Assembly: GCF_900143625.1 (NCBI RefSeq)
Contig: NZ_FRFF01000004.1
Coordinates: 1-35,003, forward strand
Origin: Nocardiopsis sp. JB363
GTDB taxonomy: Bacteria; Actinomycetota; Actinomycetes; Streptosporangiales; Streptosporangiaceae
Length of the DNA: 35,003 nt
Direction: 5' to 3'
Shown: one piece after another, positions 32,222 to 35,003 of the stretch
Numbering within the stretch: position 1 is the stretch's first letter
Layout of the letters: every line of letters begins with the position of its first letter
Made by a program: the position numbers and the translations under genes
The notes under the pieces: generated by a model
Seen by the model: the letters and a program-made list of their open reading frames with translations, nothing else
Told to the model about the DNA's origin: nothing
Databases searched by the model: none

Positions 32222-32256
32222 GGGCCGGGAGTGAGCGGCCCTTCCTGGTCATCGGG

Positions 32257-34107
32257 TCAGAGCCGACCCCAGGCCACGGCCGTGGCCGGGCCGACGCGGT
32301 TGTCCCCGGGTTCCCACTCGGCGCTTCCGTCGGAGCCGACCTTGACGAGCTTCCACTCGGTGTCGGCCTCCATGGTGACGGTGCCGGTCCACTCGGGGTA
32401 GGTGTCGGCGTCGGTGTTCAGCGCCACGCCGTCCGCGGGATCCCAGGAACCGAGCTCGGGGGTGGAGCCGACCACGTGCACCTCCTGGCCGGGTTCGGTC
32501 TCGACCGTGGCGGTGATGGTGTCCGGGTCACCGGGCTCGCCGGGGTCTCCCGGGTCGCCGCCACCCTCGCAGTCCTCATCGCACTCGCCGCCCGCGTGCA
32601 GCGCCAGGGCGCCCTCGGCGGGGACGGTCGCGGAAACCTCGCCACCGGAGACCGTGGCCCCGCCGGAACCGGCGGCGTTGTCGTACTCACCGTCGGGCAG
32701 GGAGGTGGACGCGGTCAGCGACCAGCTCTGGCCGGTGGCGTTGAAGGCGGCGAAACCCACGTCGCCGCGGTCGAAGGCCACCCGTGAGGATCCGTCCTCG
32801 GCGCGTTCGGCCAGTTCGGTGCCGTCCACCGCGTTACGGAAGGCGACCATGCCGCTGACGGTCTCGCTGCGGTGCTCGCAGATCCACTCGCCGGAGGAGC
32901 AGTCGCTGTCGGCGGTGACCCACCCGGCCGGGTTGCCGTCGACCTCACCGACACTGGGCGGGCCCGCGGCCTCGTTGCCCTGGAAGTCGTAGCTCGACAT
33001 CACCACGGGGGTGCCGTAGGGGTGAGCGAGCATGAAGGCGGTGGCCAGGTGGTAGCGGTCGCCGTCCACGTGGGTCAGGGCGGGCTCGTACCGCTGGGTG
33101 TCGTGGTTGTCGATGAAGACCACGGCCTCGTCGGAGGTGAGTCCGCCGTGGTCGGGCATCGAGGTCAGGTTCGCGATGTCACCGTTGGCGAAGCTCTCGG
33201 CGATGTCGCGCTGGTAGTCGAAGTTGGTGACCTGTCCGTAGGGCGTGTAGGCGGTGTAGGGGATCGTCGCGTCACCGATGACCTCGTGGTAGACGTGCGG
33301 GGCGCCGCCGAAGCCGGGCACCTCGTTCAGGGAGCCGATGATGGCGCCCATGTCCTCCTCGGGGACGTGCTTGGAGGCGTCCACGCGAAAGCCCCCGACG
33401 CCCATGTCGACCAGGCCGTTGAGGTACCGGACGACCTGGGCGCGCACGTGGTCCGAGCCCGTGTTCAGGTCGGACAGACCCAGGAGCTGACAGTCCTGCA
33501 CCTCGCCCTTGTCGTCCCAGTTCTCGATGCTGTCGTAGCAGGGGCCGAAGTCGTCGTAGGAGTAGGAGGCCTCGCCGTCACCGAACAGGTCCGGATACTC
33601 GTACTGCTCCCATTCGGTGCCCGCGCTGCCGGGCAGATCGACCTCACCGGGGCCGGTCATGTGGTTGATCACGGCGTCGACGTAGATGCGGACGCCGTTG
33701 TCGGCACAGGTGTCGACCATGCTCTCGAACTCCTCGGCGGTGCCGCGCCGGGTGTTCTCGATGCTGTAGGACACCGGTTGGTAGTCCTGCCACCAGGGGT
33801 AGTCGCCGCCCTCGGAGGAGGGGACGACGACGTGTTCCTGGGGTGGGGAGACCTGCACGCCTCCGTAGCCGTTGGGTCCGAGGAAGTCGGCGCACTCGGT
33901 GGCGACGGAGTCCCAGTTCCACTGGAACAGGTGGACGATGGCGTCGCCCGCGCCCTCGGCGGCGGGGTTCGCGTCGGAGACGGGGTTCGTACCGGAGACG
34001 GGAGTCGCGTCCGGTTCTTCCTGGGAGATCGCGGGACCGGAAACCGCTAGCAGGCCGGCTCCCAGCACCACGGCACCTGCGAGGACGCCGAGTCGGGGTG
34101 TTCTCAT
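32257..34107 (-). CDS. Secreted alpha-amylase, GH13, with C-terminal CBM20 starch-binding domain
   Basis: Extracellular endo-hydrolase of alpha-1,4 bonds in starch. 616 aa from ATG 34107, with AAGGAG five bases upstream. Signal peptide MRTPRLGVLAGAVVLGAGLLAVSGPAIS. The four GH13 regions are intact: DAVINHM, GGFRVDASKH (nucleophile Asp243), VYHEVI (acid/base Glu275) and FIDNHDTQR (Asp336). The start HLFQWNWDSVATECADFLGPNGYGGVQVSPP is of the animal/Streptomyces type. After the C-domain comes a linker with Gly-Asp-Pro repeats (about 516-530), then a CBM20 domain (EVHVVGSTPELGSWDP, WTGTVTMEADTEWKLVKV, WEPGDNR). A single gene under a candidate carbohydrate-responsive operator. Confidence 0.95.
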   Translation of the reverse strand: MRTPRLGVLAGAVVLGAGLLAVSGPAISQEEPDATPVSGTNPVSDANPAAEGAGDAIVHLFQWNWDSVATECADFLGPNGYGGVQVSPPQEHVVVPSSEGGDYPWWQDYQPVSYSIENTRRGTAEEFESMVDTCADNGVRIYVDAVINHMTGPGEVDLPGSAGTEWEQYEYPDLFGDGEASYSYDDFGPCYDSIENWDDKGEVQDCQLLGLSDLNTGSDHVRAQVVRYLNGLVDMGVGGFRVDASKHVPEEDMGAIIGSLNEVPGFGGAPHVYHEVIGDATIPYTAYTPYGQVTNFDYQRDIAESFANGDIANLTSMPDHGGLTSDEAVVFIDNHDTQRYEPALTHVDGDRYHLATAFMLAHPYGTPVVMSSYDFQGNEAAGPPSVGEVDGNPAGWVTADSDCSSGEWICEHRSETVSGMVAFRNAVDGTELAERAEDGSSRVAFDRGDVGFAAFNATGQSWSLTASTSLPDGEYDNAAGSGGATVSGGEVSATVPAEGALALHAGGECDEDCEGGGDPGDPGEPGDPDTITATVETEPGQEVHVVGSTPELGSWDPADGVALNTDADTYPEWTGTVTMEADTEWKLVKVGSDGSAEWEPGDNRVGPATAVAWGRL

Positions 34108-34161
34108 ATGCGCTCCTTGGGGGGAGGTTCCGCAATGGGGCCACACTGCCCCACCACCAAT

Positions 34162-34182
34162 CTCTTGCATATTCTGCAAGAG
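34162..34182. promoter_or_regulatory. Operator candidate in the amylase leader (MalR/Reg1-like)
   Basis: CTCTTGCA-N5-TGCAAGAG, a perfect 8-base inverted repeat with spacer TATTC. It falls just downstream of the predicted transcript start, where a bound repressor would block elongation. Streptomyces amylase promoters carry TTGCA-containing repeats bound by the LacI-family regulator Reg1/MalR. A further TTGCAAG lies near 34284. Confidence 0.6.
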
Positions 34183-34199
34183 TTTGCGTAAGAGTGGCG

Positions 34200-34228
34200 A
34201 AGGTAACACGCGGTCGTTTCCTTGGGAA
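34200..34228 (-). promoter_or_regulatory. Promoter of the amylase gene
   Basis: Minus strand -35 TTCCCA (34228-34223), 17-base spacer, -10 TACCTT (34205-34200); transcript start expected near 34193. This and the adjacent operator and terminator account for the 338-base gap 34108-34445, which holds no gene. Confidence 0.5.
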
Positions 34229-34353
34229 CCGGGTCTTCCTTACTTCCGAACGGACTCAGGCCGCTGACCTTGACGAAAGATGTTGCAAGTTTTCCGAAAG
34301 GTCGCGTCGGAGCGAACCGGACGCCCGCCGAAGATCGACCGGGGGCGGGCATG

Positions 34354-34396
34354 AAAAAGCCGGTGGCGGGTCGGCGCACTCCGACCCGCCACCGGC
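34354..34396 (-). terminator. Intrinsic terminator of the small membrane protein gene
   Basis: Perfect 16-base arms GCCGGTGGCGGGTCGG / CCGACCCGCCACCGGC with a 6-base loop, followed by TTTTT on the minus strand. Confidence 0.88.
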
Positions 34397-34445
34397 GACA
34401 GGGCCCCCTACGGGTGGGGCCACGGGCGCGAGACGCCCGACATGA

Positions 34446-34784
34446 TCACCAGAAGACCGCCACACCGATGTTGACGATGGCGAGCACGCCGGCGATGATC
34501 GCCAGGTTCTTGGCGGGCTTACGGAGGTTGAGGACACCGACCACCACCACGGCCAAGGAGATGACGAGCTTGACCGCGATCTTCACGTGGTCGATGTCGG
34601 CGAGATCCGCCATCTCGGCGACCCCGACCAGAAGCAGCCCGGTGACGAACTGGAGCAGGGAGCTGTGCAGCAGGACCTTGGTGGCCTTGAGGTTGTCGGT
34701 CATCAGCTGCATCAGAAAACCGGCGATGATGCCGGCCAGGCCGAGCATGTGCAGGAAGACGAGCGCGGAGTAGAGGAAGTCCAT
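34446..34784 (-). CDS. Four-helix membrane protein of unknown function
   Basis: 112 aa, almost entirely hydrophobic, with four predicted helices: about 5-27 (YSALVFLHMLGLAGIIAGFL), 38-56 (VLLHSSLLQFVTGLLLVGV), 68-87 (IAVKLVISLAVVVVGVLNL) and 91-111 (AKNLAIIAGVLAIVNIGVAVF). The short polar loops hold conserved-looking EMADLADIDHVKI and NLRKPAKN. His12 lies in the first helix. Small four-helix proteins of this size are common in actinobacteria, but I cannot assign a function. The ATG at 34784 is preceded by a -10 six bases upstream and followed by a clean terminator, so it is a self-contained transcription unit. Confidence 0.8.
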   Translation of the reverse strand: MDFLYSALVFLHMLGLAGIIAGFLMQLMTDNLKATKVLLHSSLLQFVTGLLLVGVAEMADLADIDHVKIAVKLVISLAVVVVGVLNLRKPAKNLAIIAGVLAIVNIGVAVFW

Positions 34785-34790
34785 GTCGAC

Positions 34791-34796
34791 ATACTA
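34791..34796 (-). promoter_or_regulatory. -10 element TAGTAT of a probable leaderless promoter (four-helix protein)
   Basis: TAGTAT on the minus strand is separated by six bases (GTCGAC) from ATG 34784. No ribosome site is present. Confidence 0.6.
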
Positions 34797-34884
34797 CTAC
34801 GCGCCGTAGTTCTCGACCGCGTCTTCATGACACCCTGACGTAACAAATCGGACTACCGGTCGACGGCCGACGCCGACCACCGAC

Positions 34885-35003
34885 TCAGGAGAACAACGTT
34901 CGATCACGCCCCGGCGTTCCCCACCGCCGCCACTGGCGCCACAGCAACCAGACCAGCAGCATCAGGACCCCCACCCCCACCGCGCGCAGCACCCCCTCAC
35001 GGT
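34885..35003 (-). CDS. 3' end of a membrane-protein gene running off the right edge
   Basis: The minus strand is open from the edge to a TGA at 34887-34885. It encodes about 39 residues ending with a hydrophobic helix (VGVGVLMLLVWLLWRQWRRWG) and a short polar tail (TPGRDRTLFS). Codon use (strong G/C at third positions) fits a real gene. Too little is visible to name it. The 100 bases to the four-helix gene hold that gene's promoter. Confidence 0.45.
   Translation of the reverse strand, partial: REGVLRAVGVGVLMLLVWLLWRQWRRWGTPGRDRTLFS

Noticed and set aside
1..35003. Search for CRISPR arrays, insertion sequences, integrases, phage genes or toxin-antitoxin loci
   Set aside because: No repeated spacer pattern, terminal inverted repeats, target duplications or matching protein motifs were seen; composition and gene order are those of a core region.

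Overview
The window is about 70% G+C. It uses GTG and TTG starts freely and carries the PspA/PspAA/PspAB, LCP, GlnR and leaderless-mRNA features of an actinobacterium. Codon use and family membership fit a Nocardiopsis-like member of the Streptosporangiales; this genus-level placement is inference. Gene order follows the Mycobacterium tuberculosis Rv2200c-Rv2221c neighbourhood (ctaC, adoK, the HesB/ErpA gene, cobS, leucyl aminopeptidase, dlaT, a TIGR01777 gene, lipB, lipA, a DUF4191 gene, an RDD gene, glnA, glnE). It is therefore a vertically inherited core block, not a mobile region. I saw no insertion sequence, integrase, CRISPR array, tRNA or rRNA.

Layout. 0-5 kb: the 5' part of ctaD and all of ctaC (cytochrome aa3 oxidase, minus strand), a TusA-like gene, rpsD, adoK and erpA. 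5-8 kb: two envelope-stress units on the minus strand, htpX-pspAB and pspA-pspAA. 8-10.3 kb: a DUF3043 membrane protein, an aldo/keto reductase and a small conserved protein. 10.3-12.2 kb: overlapping cobU-cobS for the late steps of cobalamin synthesis. 12.5-21.2 kb: pepA, then a lipoate module of lpd, the two-lipoyl-domain E2 gene, lipB and lipA, with an FMN reductase and a TIGR01777 oxidoreductase in between. 21.4-26.7 kb: DUF4191, a DUF2975-like/XRE pair, two tandem LCP cell-wall ligases and an RDD protein. 27-32.2 kb: glnA, a glutathione peroxidase and glnE. GlnE adenylylates GlnA, and the target tyrosine motif is present. 32.2-35 kb: a secreted alpha-amylase with a starch-binding domain, a four-helix membrane protein and the 3' end of another membrane-protein gene.

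The most informative signals are regulatory. A near-perfect SoxR box sits in a 19-bp promoter spacer before the FMN reductase. A four-half-site GlnR box lies upstream of glnA. A perfect inverted repeat, probably a MalR/Reg1-type operator, lies in the amylase leader. At least eight genes have a TANNNT -10 element 5-7 nt before the start codon and no convincing Shine-Dalgarno sequence, so they are probably leaderless. A multi-hairpin element at about 18.27-18.40 kb is a candidate structured RNA of unknown class. Protein-level oddities are a CobU with a shrunken metallo-beta-lactamase-like N-terminal region, an internally shortened DUF2975-like protein and a 98-bp perfect repeat that homogenises the two lipoyl domains of E2.

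Coordinates and residue numbers were worked out by hand from the sequence. Functions come from motif and family recognition, without database searches.
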